DNA of 37,212 nt from Ceratorhiza oryzae-sativae (GCA_030998015.1 JARWMV010000140.1:1-37212); one strand, 5' to 3'. Shown: positions 9,464-19,010, numbered from the stretch's first letter. Translations and numbers: made by a program. Notes: generated from the sequence alone by a model not told the origin.

Positions 9464-9493
9464 TTTGCTATTTGTCTTTTCTCTATGGCTGGT
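9464..9493 (+). pseudogene. nad2: Displaced copy of the nad2 exon 2 end
   Basis: Ten codons reading FAICLFSMAG, against [10 protein letters not shown] at the end of exon 2 (7919-7948). The two differ at several third positions. It is followed immediately by group I intron sequence, so it sits exactly where the older exon/intron junction should be. Confidence 0.75.
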
Positions 9494-10073
9494 AAGATGT
9501 GGTATGCCAGCTGCAATAGTTAAAGCTCTTCACAACTCTTCTCCCGTGATGTTAAATCCCGGCAGGGCCACTAAAGTCCTACTTTATCGCCTACCTAATT
9601 GATTCGGCGCTTGTACAGGCTTATTGAGAGTTTGTTAGTTCCAGATTATTGCTTTAAAATATCATTCTATGCGAGAAAGTCTGTTAAATCTAAGTTACAA
9701 TTTTGTTAATCGTAAAAACACTTAGAATTGGATCACTCGCAAGATTTGTAATTATTGACATAATAAAATCTTCAGAGACTTTACATGGTACATTTTATCA
9801 AAAATGAAGACAAAGTCCATTTATCTAACTAACTATTTCTCCCAGCGAGTAAATTTCTGGATATATGATCAACCCAGAATCCCATAATTTAATCCTTTTA
9901 TCTCTAATTCCTATATCAAATTTAAATAAACAAAATTATTCTATTCATAATAGCAACCATTTAGGCTCATACCTAGCTGGACTCATTGAAGGCGATGGCT
10001 CCATTTATACCCCCTTAAATGCTGTTGACTCTAAAGCTACTAAAAATGTGCCTTACATTGAAATAGCTTTTGA

Positions 10074-10320
10074 CCCGTGCACGCCTGCGAACGCCCTGGC
10101 TTAAGCCAAGCAAGCTTGGCTCATATTGACCTTAAGGTCAATAATCAAGCCAAGGCGGCCCTGGCGTGCGCGCGGCGTCTGATTCCGAGGTACCCTGGAA
10201 CTTAAAGTTCCAGGGTACCTCGCAATACCTCGCCGCGAACGCGGCCTCGATAACCAAACCCCTCGGGTCAACAGCATGTATTTATATATAAATACAATGC
10301 TGGATGACCCTAAGCGGGGG
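10074..10320 (+). mobile_element. GC element, family G copy 1
   Basis: Flanked by TTTGA (10069-10073, 10321-10325). Starts CCCGTGCACGCCTGCGAACG, contains GGTACCCTGGAACTTAAAG hairpins and an AT palindrome TGTATTTATATATAAATACA, and ends AAGCGGGGG. The internal AAACCCC pairs with GGGGTTT at the right junction. Confidence 0.85.
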
Positions 10321-10787
10321 TTTGATATTAGAGATCTTCCCCTTATTAAAAAAATACAATCTGTTTTAGGAGGTGGTTACATTGCCACAAGATCTAATGG
10401 CTTAAGTGGTAGATTCGTTGTTAAAAAACAAGATATCTTATTGAGATTAGTAAATTTAATTAATGGTCATATGCGAACTCCTAAAATAGAAGCTCTTCAC
10501 CGCCTAATTGCTTGGTTGAATCTTAACCGAAATGAATCAATTCCTTTATTAGGAAAAGATTAATCACCATTAAGAGATTCCCCATGGTTATCTGGTATGT
10601 TGGAGGCTGATAGTTCTTTCTACTCTACATGGAAGTTAAATGAAAAAGGTATGCTAATAGGTTTAGTGTATTACCTCAGACTAACACAAAAACAAATCTA
10701 TACTCGAAAATTAGACCCCAGTGTAAATGAATCAATTTTTCCTTTAATGGAAGAAATAGCTGATTTATTTAAAACAAAAGTAATAGT

Positions 10788-10959
10788 CCGCCGGCGTTAG
10801 AGGGAATCCTAAAGATTCCCTCGTAGAAAATGACGACCGTTCGTCATTTTCAGCCGGCGGCTAAATATCGATATTATGCCGCGCACTAGCAATCGCAAAC
10901 GGTTGCGATTGCTCACGTTGGTTGGTGGGACAAGTCCCACCAGCAACTAACGCGCGCGG
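10788..10959 (+). mobile_element. GC element, family A copy 3 (short form)
   Basis: Inserted in the LAGLIDADG HEG of nad2 intron 2 between TKVIV and DRSYYV. The flanks show no duplication longer than one or two bases. Confidence 0.9.
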
Positions 10960-11252
10960 AGATAGATCTTATTATGTAGAAAAAGCTTTTGGGGTAAGAA
11001 CTGATACATTGGAGTCAAGAGTAGAATTATTTAAATATTTAAATAAATATCCTCTATTCGGTTATAAATATTTCTATCAAGTTAATTTAGAGAAAATTCA
11101 TGAATTAGCTATTAGTAAAGAATATAAAACAATAGAGGGTAGAGATAAGGTTATAGAGTATAGTCATTTACTGAAATATGACGTGAATAAACATACTTGG
11201 GAACATTTAAATGGATTTTATCAAATTTACCCGCCGGTCGAATAGAGATTCG

Positions 11253-11606
11253 GTACCACCACTATTAGGATTTTTTGGAAAACAATCAGTTCTTTATGCA
11301 TCAATGAGTACAGGATACTATTTCCTTTCTCTAGTAGCTATTGTGGTAAGTGTAATTAGTGCATCATATTATCTAAGAATTATTAGAGTAATTTTTTTTG
11401 ATGCTTCTACAGATTCAACTACAACAAACTCAACAATTGCGAACAAAGTTCTTGCCAACGCCGAATTAATGAATAAATCAATTATTCAAAATTCACATAG
11501 CTTTGTCATAGCTACATTAACTTTATCTATAATTTTATTCTTCATCAAACCAACTTTAGTACTAAATAGCATTCAACTACTTGCTCTATCAATGTATAAT
11601 ATCTAA
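11253..11606 (+). CDS. nad2: NADH dehydrogenase subunit 2, exon 3
   Basis: Starts with the (V/I)[16 protein letters not shown] block that is universal in ND2, then a [12 protein letters not shown] segment and two more hydrophobic helices; it ends at TAA 11604-11606. The splice point is set by the preceding G (11252) and the reading frame; a one-base shift giving Ile is also possible. Only two bases separate it from the nad3 start, so the two genes are probably expressed from one transcript. Confidence 0.93.
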   Translation, partial: VPPLLGFFGKQSVLYASMSTGYYFLSLVAIVVSVISASYYLRIIRVIFFDASTDSTTTNSTIANKVLANAELMNKSIIQNSHSFVIATLTLSIILFFIKPTLVLNSIQLLALSMYNI

Positions 11607-11608
11607 AT

Positions 11609-12292
11609 ATGTCAAGTTTACTATTACTGTTTATATTTGTTCCTGTTTTAACAGGTATACTATTGGCTTTAAATCTTTTATTAGCCGTCCACAGACCAGA
11701 TGACTCTAAGGTATCCGCTTATGAATGTGGGTTTTCTCCGATCTATGGTCAAACTCGAAGTCCATTTCATGTGCAATTTTACTTAGTCGGAATATTGTTC
11801 CTTATTTTTGATCTTGAAATTCTGTTAATATATCCCGCCTGCGTTAGTTTATACCAAGTGTCTTCTTACGGTTTTTGGATTCTTATTATTTTCTTTGGGA
11901 TCCTTACTATAGGATTTGTATTGGAAATAGGATCCGGAGTATTGTACTTTACTGATCAAAAAACTTCTTTGGATAACCTACGTCCTGCAGATGATTTACA
12001 AACTAAAATCCCCTCCCCTATAATAAACCCACTCTCTCAATGGGCTGTTTTAGGACTAGTTTTAATTAATAACCTCGACTGTCTTAATTCTTTATCTTTA
12101 ACTAATGATTTATCTTTTGCTTCTAACTTTGCTGAAATACAAACACTTATTTGTTTGGCAGCTCCAATAATTGGTATAGAATCAAGTAAATCTCCGCGCG
12201 CGTTAGTTGCTGGTGGGACTTGTCCCACCAACCAACGTGAGCAATCGCAACCGTTTGCGATTGCTAGTGCGCGGCATAATATCGATATTTAG
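11609..12292 (+). CDS. nad3: NADH dehydrogenase subunit 3, extended into HEG sequence
   Basis: ND3 is a small membrane-arm subunit of complex I. The frame has all the diagnostic blocks: an N-terminal helix, [17 protein letters not shown] (with the conserved loop cysteine), [21 protein letters not shown] and [14 protein letters not shown]. Normal ND3 would end about residue 120-140 (near 12000). Here the frame continues without a stop through a linker of about 60 residues that belongs to a GIY-YIG HEG and stops only inside a family A element (12292). A functional ND3 therefore either carries an extension or is processed. The C-terminal two thirds may be foreign in origin: a second diverged copy lies at 14449. 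Confidence 0.92.
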   Translation: MSSLLLLFIFVPVLTGILLALNLLLAVHRPDDSKVSAYECGFSPIYGQTRSPFHVQFYLVGILFLIFDLEILLIYPACVSLYQVSSYGFWILIIFFGILTIGFVLEIGSGVLYFTDQKTSLDNLRPADDLQTKIPSPIINPLSQWAVLGLVLINNLDCLNSLSLTNDLSFASNFAEIQTLICLAAPIIGIESSKSPRALVAGGTCPTNQREQSQPFAIASARHNIDI

Positions 12293-12415
12293 CCGCCGGC
12301 TGAAAATGACGAACGGTCGTCATTTTCTACGAGGGAATCTTTATGGGAGGTAGCCTGGACCATGAGACTCATGGTCAAGGCTACCTCATCTGAGGATTCC
12401 CTCTAACGCCGGCGG
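12194..12415 (-). mobile_element. GC element, family A copy 4 (long form, inverted)
   Basis: 222 bp. It contains the extra 50-bp hairpin GAGGTAGCCTTGACCATGAG within the AGGGAATCCT stem. It abuts a family G copy. Confidence 0.9.
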
Positions 12416-12644
12416 GACCCGTGCACGCCTGCGAACGCCTTGGCTCATATTGACCTTAAGGTCAATAATCAAGCCAAGTCGGCCCTGGCGTGCGCGCGGC
12501 GTCTGATTCCGAGGTACCCTGGAACTGAAAGTTCCAGGGTACCTCGCAATACCTCGCCGCGAACGCGGCCTCGATAACCAAACCCCTCGGGTCAACAGCA
12601 TGTATTTATATATAAATACAATGCTGGATGACCCTAAGCGGGGG
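12416..12644 (+). mobile_element. GC element, family G copy 2
   Basis: Right flank TTTGA (12645-12649), internal AAACCCC. The left duplicate is lost, apparently through the adjoining family A copy. Confidence 0.8.
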
Positions 12645-13035
12645 TTTGAATTAGTTACCGAAAAAGATAAGGGGCAAGACACTGATAATGTTTATTTACT
12701 GGCTAAACGTCACATAGCATCAGGAGTTCCAACAGACGCTAAAATTATTAACCTAATTCTTGCCGAGTTCTCTATTTCTATAACCCAAGATGAGTTAGAT
12801 ATTTTAAGTGGGATTAAAAAATTGGAAGTTAAATTGCCTCTAGCCAAAGATAGTGATTCAACTATAGATGCAATAGCTCAGAATAAACCATCTAACCGTC
12901 TTGTTGGTGTTTACGTTCTAACCAACAAGTTGACAGGAGGACAGTATGTAGGAAGTTCAATAAATTTAGCGGCTAGAATTAATAGATATTTTAGTCCTAG
13001 CGTTCTTGCTAAAGAAAAAAGAGCAATTACTAAAT

Positions 13036-13082
13036 CCCTCCGCGCTCTTTGATCGCCCGCAGGGCGGCCTAAGCGCGGAGGG
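13036..13082 (+). repeat. GC element, family F
   Basis: CCCTCCGCGCTCTTTGATCG with a GCCCGCAGGGCGGC core and a GCGCGGAGGG end. Other copies: 21017-21063, 27498-27543, 27973-28018, 30131-30177, 30599-30644; partial at about 21954-21990 and 32049-32095. Usually next to an ATCGATTAG hairpin. Confidence 0.8.
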
Positions 13083-13329
13083 CTCCAATAATCGATGATT
13101 TGCGAAGGCAAATCTACACCCTGCCTAGAGAACTGCGCTTTAGCGCACGTCTTGGCAGGGGTATCGATTAGCGGGGCTTTGTTAGAATATGGCATTGAAA
13201 ATTTTTCTCTTGAAATCTATGTAATAGACCCTGGCTTGTTTGAAGACAAGTTCACATTTAGGGAGCGAGATTTCTCTTTAGCACTGGAACAATATTTTAT
13301 TTTTACAAAAAACCCTGTTCTTAATCATA

Positions 13330-13576
13330 CCCCCGCTTAGGGTCAACCAGCATTGTATTTATATATAAATACATGCTGTTGACCCGAGGGGTATGGTTAT
13401 CGAGGCCGCGTTCGCGGCGAGGTATTGCGAGGTACCCTGGAACTTTCAGTTCCAGGGTACCTCGGAATCAGACGCCGCGCGCACGCCAGGGCCGCCTTGG
13501 CTTGATTATTGACCTTAAGGTCAATATGAGCCAAGCTTGCTTGGCTTAAGCCAAGGCGTTCGCAGGCGTGCACGGG
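13330..13576 (-). mobile_element. GC element, family G copy 3 (inverted)
   Basis: Flanks TCATA (13325-13329, 13577-13581). The internal sequence is GGGGTATGG, matching the TATG-type target. Removal restores NPVLNH/IKVAG in the HEG. Confidence 0.85.
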
Positions 13577-13746
13577 TCATATCAAAGTTGCTGGAGCGAC
13601 TCCTGGGGGCCCTATGGATGAAAATACAAAACTATCCATAAAAAAAGGCAACAGTAGACCCCCCAAACAATGCAGCGTAGCTGCATTAGCTGGGGGGGGT
13701 AGTAGACCTTTATACGTTTATAATAGCGATAAAACAATTCTTCACT

Positions 13747-13968
13747 CCGCGCGCGTTAGTTGCTGGTGGGACTTGTCCCACCAACCAACGTGAGCAATCG
13801 CAACCGTTTGCGATTGCTAGTGCGCGGCATAATATCGATATTTAGCCGCCGGCTGAAAATGACGAACGGTCGTCATTTTCTACGAGGGAATCTTTATGGG
13901 AGGTAGCCTGGACCATGAGACTCATGGTCAAGGCTACCTCATCTGAGGATTCCCTCTAACGCCGGCGG
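13747..13968 (-). mobile_element. GC element, family A copy 5 (long form, inverted)
   Basis: 222 bp, inside the nad3-linked HEG between TILHS and SESSAP. Confidence 0.9.
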
Positions 13969-14448
13969 AGTGAATCTTCAGCTCCGATCTTACCAGAATT
14001 TAATTTGTGTAAACACACTCTTTGGAAACATATATCTAATGGGGAAGCCTTACCCTCGAGAATCGATGTAGATTTGCCTTCGCAAATCATCGATTCTCGG
14101 CGAGGTATTGCCTAGGAATCAGACGCCGCGCGCACGCCAGGGCCGACTTGGCTTGATTATTGACCTTAAGGTCAATATGAGCCAAGGCGTTCGCAGGCGT
14201 GCACGGGTCAGAATAAGTCAAATCAGAAAATTTCTATTACACTGGTTGACGATGAGACAAATAAAGAGTACTTATTTTATTCTTTGAGAAGTGCCTCCAA
14301 ATTCACGAAATCTTTTGATCTAGATAATTCCAGATACATCGGTAAAGATAAAATATTGAAAATGAAGTCCGGTGAGTCTTACAAAGGGTGGACTATCTTG
14401 AGAGATTAACCTGGGAGCCACGGCTGGGGCCGGGGTCAATAGCCACGA

Positions 14449-14861
14449 CTACTGGTGGGAGAAAAAGTACAAGCATACGAGTGCGGTTTCTCACCAATCT
14501 ACGGTCAAACTAGATCACCATTCCATGTACAATTCTATATAGTCGGTATCTTGTTCTTAATTTTCGATTTAGAGTTGCTTTTAGTTTACCCTCTAGCTGT
14601 AACTCTTTACCAAGTATCCTCATACGGATTTTGGATAATTACGATCTTTTTTGCTGTCTTAACTGTAGGTTTTGTATTAGAAATCGGATCAGGAGCACTA
14701 TACTTTACAGAACAAAAAACTTCGGTTGCTTCACTACGACCCGAAGAAAATTCACCATTAAAACCCCTCCCCTCTCCTAAGTCGGAGAAGGGCCCTCTTT
14801 TTATTTTAGTATTATTAACTCTGATGAGCCCACAAACTGAAAATTTATTAGATATTATCAC
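14449..14861 (+). pseudogene. nad3: Second nad3 C-terminal copy, displaced
   Basis: Starts at [11 protein letters not shown] and keeps the ND3 blocks [29 protein letters not shown] and [15 protein letters not shown]. The N-terminal helix and any start codon of the usual type are missing. By eye it differs from the 11609 copy at about 17 of 93 residues and at many more silent positions, so it is not a recent duplication. It has neither stop codons nor GC elements in the ND3 part, so it decayed little or is still used, for instance by splicing. The frame continues into the linker of a second GIY-YIG HEG. Confidence 0.8.
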
Positions 14862-15135
14862 CCTCGAGAATCGATGTAGATTTGCCTTCGCAAATCATTC
14901 GATTCTCGGCGAGGTATTGCGAGGTACCCTGGAACTTTAAGTTCCAGGGTACCTCGGAATCAGACGCCGGCCGCGCTGGGGACGCCCGAAATGCACCTTT
15001 ACGGTGGTTTTGGGCCCGAAACCATTCGGGCGGTCCCAGCTCCAATCCTTGACATTTCCTAAGGAATTGTCAAGGAATGGCAGTTTGGGGGGTCAATGGC
15101 GACATTGCAATTATTGGGGGTCACCGTCGACGGAA
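14862..15135. repeat. GC-element cluster downstream of the second nad3 copy
   Basis: CGAGAATCGATGTAGATTTG hairpin, GGTACCCTGGAACTTTAAG hairpin and a family L hairpin (CAATCCTTGACATTTCCTAA / AGGAATTGTCAAGG) at about 15045-15080. Confidence 0.75.
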
Positions 15136-15318
15136 TGATAGAAAATCTACAACAGAATCTTTTTTAAATTTATTAAATGAAAAAGATAATGGTCAACCTA
15201 CGGATAATATTTACATATTAGCTAAACGTCAATTGAAAAGTAACGAACCAGTAAGTTTAGAATTAATCGATAAATATTTGGCTCATTTTTCTTTATTTAT
15301 TACACAAGATGAATATGA

Positions 15319-15536
15319 CCCGTGCACGCCTGCGAACGCCTTGGCTTAAGCCAAGCAAGCTTGGCATCAAGCCAAGGCGGCCCTGGCGTGCGCGCGGCGT
15401 CTGATTCCGAGGTACCCTGGAACTTAAAGTTCCAGGGTACCTCGCAATACCTCGCCGCGAACGCGGCCTCGATAACCATACCCCTCGGGTCAACAGCATG
15501 TATTTATATATAAATACAATGCTGGTTGACCCTACG
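15319..15536 (+). mobile_element. GC element, family G copy 4 (right end altered)
   Basis: Left flank TATGA (15314-15318), internal ATACCCC as expected for that target. The right end changes into another hairpin (CTCAAACAATGCAGC), so the right duplicate is missing. Confidence 0.75.
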
Positions 15537-15599
15537 CGTATGCCCCTCAAACAATGCAGCGTAGCTGCACATGTTTGGGGGGCAGGAGTTGGGCAGCGC

Positions 15600-15691
15600 T
15601 CTCTGATCGCGCCTTTAGGCGCGGCCTAAGCGCTGAGGACTCCTAAATTGGGGGTGATTTGCGCAGGCAAATCTACACCCCCAATTTGGGG
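15600..15691 (-). mobile_element. GC element, family E copy 2 (inverted, one end altered)
   Basis: CTCTGATCGCGCCTTTAGG ... CCCCCAATTTGGGG. The CCAACT end is replaced by GGGCAGCG. Confidence 0.75.
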
Positions 15692-16244
15692 TATTAAAAA
15701 GGTAGAACTAGATTTGCCTTTAAAAAATTCAAGTAAATTACTTCTAGATACTATCGGAAGAAGTTTAGGTAAAAACCATGAAGATAGTATAAACAATCGA
15801 TTTGCTGGTGTGTATGTTTTTACTAACAAAAAACCTGGCGAGCAATACGTAGGTAGCTCCATTGATCTTGCTACACGAGTACGATATTACTTTAAACCTA
15901 GTGTCAGAGCCACTGAAAACAGATTAGTTATTCAATCTTTCTCCCGCGTGTAGATCGTGCCAGAGGCACGGCCCACACGCGGAGAGCCGTGATGTGGGAT
16001 GGGCGCATTGTGCCTTTGGCCAAGCGCCCCGTCGACCCCCCAAACTGCTATTCCTTGACAATTCCTTAGGAAATGTCAAGGATTGATGTTTGGGGGGCAG
16101 ACGTCAATCTCCCGTCGGGTTTGTAGGGGAAATAAATATGGAGATGAAAATTTCACTTTAAGTATTTACAAAATAGATCCTAGATTGTTTGAAACAAAAT
16201 TTAAACCTTTATAATTCTCACGGGCCTTAGAACAATATTTAATT

Positions 16245-16360
16245 TTCACACTAAATCCTGCTCTTAATACTATTAAAGTGGCAGGAATACCCTTGCCTAA
16301 GAAGGCTAAAATGAAACTTTCACACTAAATCCTGTTCTTAATACTATTAAAGTGGCAGGA
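16245..16360 (+). repeat. Direct duplication in the second nad3-linked HEG
   Basis: About 41 bases (TTCACACTAAATCCTG ... AAAGTGGCAGGA) occur at 16245-16285 and 16319-16360 with one mismatch, about 74 bases apart. Confidence 0.8.
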
Positions 16361-16488
16361 GGATACTTGTCTACCGGCAAGCATCCTTAGGAGTCCCCTG
16401 CCGTCCACGGCCGCTTTAGCGATCTACCGGCAAAAAGTCCTAGGTATAATTAATTGTACCTAGGCTTTTTGCAGGGGAGTTATAATGC

Positions 16489-16697
16489 CCCCGCTCTATC
16501 GGCTAAAATCTTAGGTGTAACCCAAGATTTCAGCCGCCCTGCCTAGAGAACTGCGCTTTAGCGCACGTCTTGGCAGGGGTAATAAAGCGGAGGGTCAACG
16601 ACCCGTGGGCATTGTTAACGAGGCCGCGTTCGCGGCGAGCCGCGCGCACGCCAGGGCCGCCTTGGCAAGCCAAGGCGTTCGCAGGCGTGCACGGGTC
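16489..16697 (+). mobile_element. GC element, family C copy 3 (with nested D)
   Basis: Same arrangement as copy 1, D inserted at about 16537-16580. Confidence 0.8.
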
Positions 16698-16723
16698 ATA
16701 TACTAACCCCACAGAATCGTCGC

Positions 16724-16945
16724 CCGCCGGCGTTAGAGGGAATCCTCAGATGAGGTAGCCTTGACCATGAGTCTCATGGTCCAGGCTACCTCCCATAAAG
16801 ATTCCCTCGTAGAAAATGACGACCGTTCGTCATTTTCAGCCGGCGGCTAAATATCGATATTATGCCGCGCACTAGCAATCGCAAACGGTTGCGATTGCTC
16901 ACGTTGGTTGGTGGGACAAGTCCCACCAGCAACTAACGCGCGCGG
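16724..16945 (+). mobile_element. GC element, family A copy 6 (long form)
   Basis: 222 bp, intergenic, with the inner GAGGTAGCCTTGACCATGAG hairpin. Confidence 0.9.
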
Positions 16946-17170
16946 GCCTTCGCAAAGCACCGATTCTTGACCCGTCCCCTAGCGCAGCATGTATTTATAT
17001 ATATATAAATACAATGCTGGCTGAAGCTAGGGGACGGGTCAGGAAAAATAGGGGAATTAGGTAAAGTTGGGGCCGATGCGGCGAAGCTACAACCCCTCCG
17101 TTTTATGTTTAGTTTTTCTCGTTCTTCCCGTCTGCGGCCGTGTTCCTGGAACACGACCACAGACGCGGGT

Positions 17171-17292
17171 GACCCCCAATAAGGCAATGGCCTCCCAATG
17201 CGTCACAAACGTATTGGGGGGGGGGCCATTACCTTATTGGGGGGCGGATGCCCCTCAAACAATGCAGCGTAGCTGCACATGTTTGAGTGGCA
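17171..17292 (+). repeat. GC element, family K
   Basis: GACCCCCAATAAGGCAATGG ... GGCCATTACCTTATTGGGGG with an inner CAATGCG/CGTATTGG loop, followed by the AAACAATGCAGC hairpin. Other copies at about 20553-20637, 23331-23384, 25770-25889, 28437-28540 and 32405-32470. Confidence 0.8.
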
Positions 17293-17545
17293 TCTGAAAG
17301 GTAAGAACCTGGGGACCCCTACCTTAAGATCTTAAAGTACTGCAGCGTAGATGGAGTAAGCGCCTTATTGATCACATCAAAGATGGGAGCGGATAAGCCT
17401 TATCCTAGTTTCTTCTCGGGGAAGAACCTGGGGACCCCGCCGCCGTATGGACTTTGATTCCGAGGTAGCCTGGAACCTCGGGGGTCCAGGCTACCTCGCA
17501 ATACCCCGCCTCCTGGATCTCTAGAGATCCAGGGAGCGGAGCTTA

Positions 17546-17632
17546 AATTGTTGCACGTACGTGCAACAACTTCACGCTTGTAGAGGAGACGTCTGTGTGC
17601 GGCTTAAGCCGTACACAGACGGCTCCGAAGCT
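17546..17632 (+). repeat. GC element, family N (paired hairpins)
   Basis: TTGTTGCACGTACGTGCAAC hairpin, then GTCTGTGTGCGGCTTAAGCC/GTACACAGAC hairpin. Copies at about 25058-25145, 25472-25515, 27884-27972, 33468-33557 and 33846-33940 in both orientations. Confidence 0.85.
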
Positions 17633-17718
17633 TGAGTTAAATCATGCAAGCATGATTCAGAGGGACAGAAGGCGGCGGAAGGGCCCGAAAGGGCTAAACT
17701 AATTCTTTGTCATCTTTG

Positions 17719-17813
17719 ACCCCCCAAACTGATGCAGCTATGCTGCATTGTTTGGGGGGGTAAAGGCTCTCCCAATACGTTGGCCTTACAGGCTTGGTAA
17801 CGCATTGGGAGGT
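17719..17813 (+). mobile_element. GC element, family H copy 5
   Basis: CTTTG flanks (17714-17718, 17814-17818) with internal AAAGG. Confidence 0.85.
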
Positions 17814-18078
17814 CTTTGCAGATCAGAAGTGGAAAACAGACAGGGCGGATCAAATTTCAAAAGTCCATTGTTACATTTCACCTAAAAGAAATAGTAATTC
17901 AAGTCTTTTATCTGTACAAAAGAATTTTTGGTATCTACGATTCGGAATGGGGGGCCCCTACAACTCTTATCAGAGTTGTATAGGTTCCCTCCATTCGGCT
18001 CACTAGAGGGCTTGCACCCTCAAATGGCGAACGGCTAATTTACCTCGAGAAATATTTGTAAGTGCAAATAAATTAATT

Positions 18079-18134
18079 GAAACTAATCTTAGTTACGAGG
18101 CTAACTTTTACTAAAAGTTTTTTTCTGAGGTCTT
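18079..18134 (+). repeat. Segment shared with cox3 intron 2
   Basis: About 55 bases nearly identical to 24419-24472 (AATCTTAGTTACGAGGCTAA in both, then a CTAAAAG and TTTTTTTCTGAGG run). Followed by a hairpin GGAGTGGAGATTTAATCTCC. It may be a structured RNA or the remains of a duplicated cox3 upstream region; it is not a GC element. Confidence 0.7.
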
Positions 18135-18973
18135 TTGGAGTGGAGATTTAATCTCCACTCTGGAAGACGTGCCGTCGTTTTCAGTTAAGGGTATACCCCG
18201 CCTCCTGGATCTCTAGAGATCCAGGGAGCGGAGTACGAGACCCCTAAAGGACCTGATAAGGTCCCTTAGGGGGTCACTCTAACTTAGCTAGTCGTGAGGC
18301 CACATAAAACAACTGAAAGGTTGTTTAGAGGTCCCCAACTCTTAGCTCCGCCAGCGTAATCCAGGCGGTAGACTCTAATATTTCCGACCCGGTAACGGGT
18401 ATTAGACGCCCGTGTCGGAGTACTGTGAGATAAAACCCCAATTTTATCGCGTAAGCGATAAAATTAGGAGTACGCTGCCGCAATCGGCCGTTCTATCGTA
18501 CCCCCCGTGGTGGTGAGGACCGTCGCTACGCTCGGGCCCATCCACCACGGGAGGCGCCTGATTCCGAGGTTGTGCGCGAGGCGGCCCCTCTGGCCGCGAG
18601 CCCGCGCACGCCAGGGCCGCAGCTTAAGCTGCGATCGTAGGCGGGCACGGGTAAGATAGAGCGATCTAACAGCGGCAGCGGTCTCTTCCCCCAAACATAT
18701 GCAGCTTGCGCTGCATTGTTTGGGGGGTAGATGCTGAAAGGGAAGAGGACAAAGAGCGGACGAGCAGCAGAACGCCCAATTTTACTTGGTGGCGCCCCCC
18801 GGGGGCCTTAGTTCCGGGATCCCTTTATATTTTGCTTCGCAAAATGACTATTTCGGTAACTCCTTGGCCTTTGCCGGGGTATATTTAAACGCGAAATTTA
18901 TTGGGTGCGCTAAAGTCATCAAAGGAAAATTGGGTAAAGTTTTTAATTTTATTAACAAAATAAAATAATCAAA

Positions 18974-18999
18974 ACAAAATAACTCGTGTTTTCACTTTA
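18974..18999 (+). promoter_or_regulatory. cox3 leader motif, duplicated in cox3 intron 2
   Basis: Twenty-six bases containing AATAACTCGTGTTTTCACTT lie 11 bases before the cox3 ATG and recur identically at 24926-24951. They could be a processing or translation-related site of the mRNA leader, or a passive duplication. No function can be read from the sequence. Confidence 0.4.
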
Positions 19000-19010
19000 T
19001 TTAATTTTTA

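Larger units (their letters stand above)
9865..11250 (+). pseudogene. LAGLIDADG homing endonuclease in nad2 intron 2, interrupted and with a nonsense codon
   Basis: First motif SYLAGLIEGDGSIY (about 9967-10008), second motif WLSGMLEADSSFY (about 10588-10626). The second has S for the usual G after the acidic D. A family G element (10074-10320) and a family A element (10788-10959) are inserted. A TAA at 10561-10563 lies in frame between the domains, so even without the elements the protein would be cut after the first domain. The C-terminal half keeps family features (KYPLFGYKYFYQV). Confidence 0.75.
7949..11252 (+). other. nad2 intron 2, a composite of two HEG units
   Basis: Inserted between Gly and Val (or Ile) of the [12 protein letters not shown] block. 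First part (7949-9383): a GIY-YIG HEG in frame with exon 2. Then a diverged copy of the exon 2 end (9464-9493). Second part (9494-11252): a group I core with R-like CTTCAGAGACTTTACATGG near 9772 and S-like GAAGACAAAGTCC near 9805, followed by a LAGLIDADG HEG. The intron probably ends at the G at 11252. I infer that a GIY-YIG unit carrying a short exon segment invaded next to an older LAGLIDADG intron and displaced the original exon end. Confidence 0.75.
12648..14409 (+). pseudogene. GIY-YIG homing endonuclease attached to nad3, interrupted
   Basis: Continues the frame from nad3 if the A+G insertion (12194-12647) is skipped. N-terminal region VTEKDKGQDTDNVYLLAKRH, then the GIY-YIG module GVYVLTNKLTGGQYVGSS (about 12904-12957), NFSLEIYVIDPGLFE and LALEQYFIF, a KVAGATPGGPMD segment, and a C-terminal region ending KGWTILRD with TAA 14407-14409. 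Insertions: 13036-13161 (F, hairpin, D), 13330-13576 (G), about 13655-13708, 13747-13968 (A) and about 14053-14210. The blocks read on across each insertion. It is paralogous to the HEG at 15136. Confidence 0.8.
15136..16328 (+). pseudogene. Second nad3-linked GIY-YIG homing endonuclease, decayed
   Basis: Paralogue of the HEG at 12648, in the same order: NEKDNGQPTDNIYILAKRQ, (GC insertion 15319-15691), LDLPLKNSSKLLLDTIG, GVYVFTNKKPGEQYVGSS (about 15792-15845), (GC insertion about 15942-16120), NFTLSIYKIDPRLFETKF, LEQYLIF. A TAA lies in frame in the segment KFKPL*FSRALEQY (16212-16214). The tail contains a tandem duplication (16245-16285 and 16319-16360). It appears more decayed than its paralogue, as expected of the older, displaced unit. 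Confidence 0.75.
16370..18973. other. Intergenic region between nad3 units and cox3
   Basis: No functional gene seen. It holds GC elements of families C (16489-16697), A (16724-16945), K (17171-17292), M (17508, 18199), N (17546-17632) and H (17719-17813), plus a GCATGTATTTATATATATAT palindrome at about 16986. Between them, 17694-17950 may preserve an HEG scrap: with H removed, one frame reads SLQIRSGKQTGRIKFQKS, reminiscent of LAGLIDADG proteins. 18079-18134 is duplicated in cox3 intron 2. 18860-18973 is AT-rich and probably cox3 leader. Confidence 0.55.

Noticed and set aside
17694..17950. Independent unknown gene
   Set aside because: Short, interrupted by element H and preserved in one frame only as a LAGLIDADG-like scrap. 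Kept only as a possible HEG remnant in the intergenic entry.
18079..18180. Mitochondrial RNase P RNA gene
   Set aside because: The conserved P4 sequences expected of rnpB were not visible in this segment or its copy at 24419.
18974..18999. Mitochondrial promoter before cox3
   Set aside because: No known fungal mitochondrial promoter consensus is recognisable. The motif is reported only as a duplicated leader segment.
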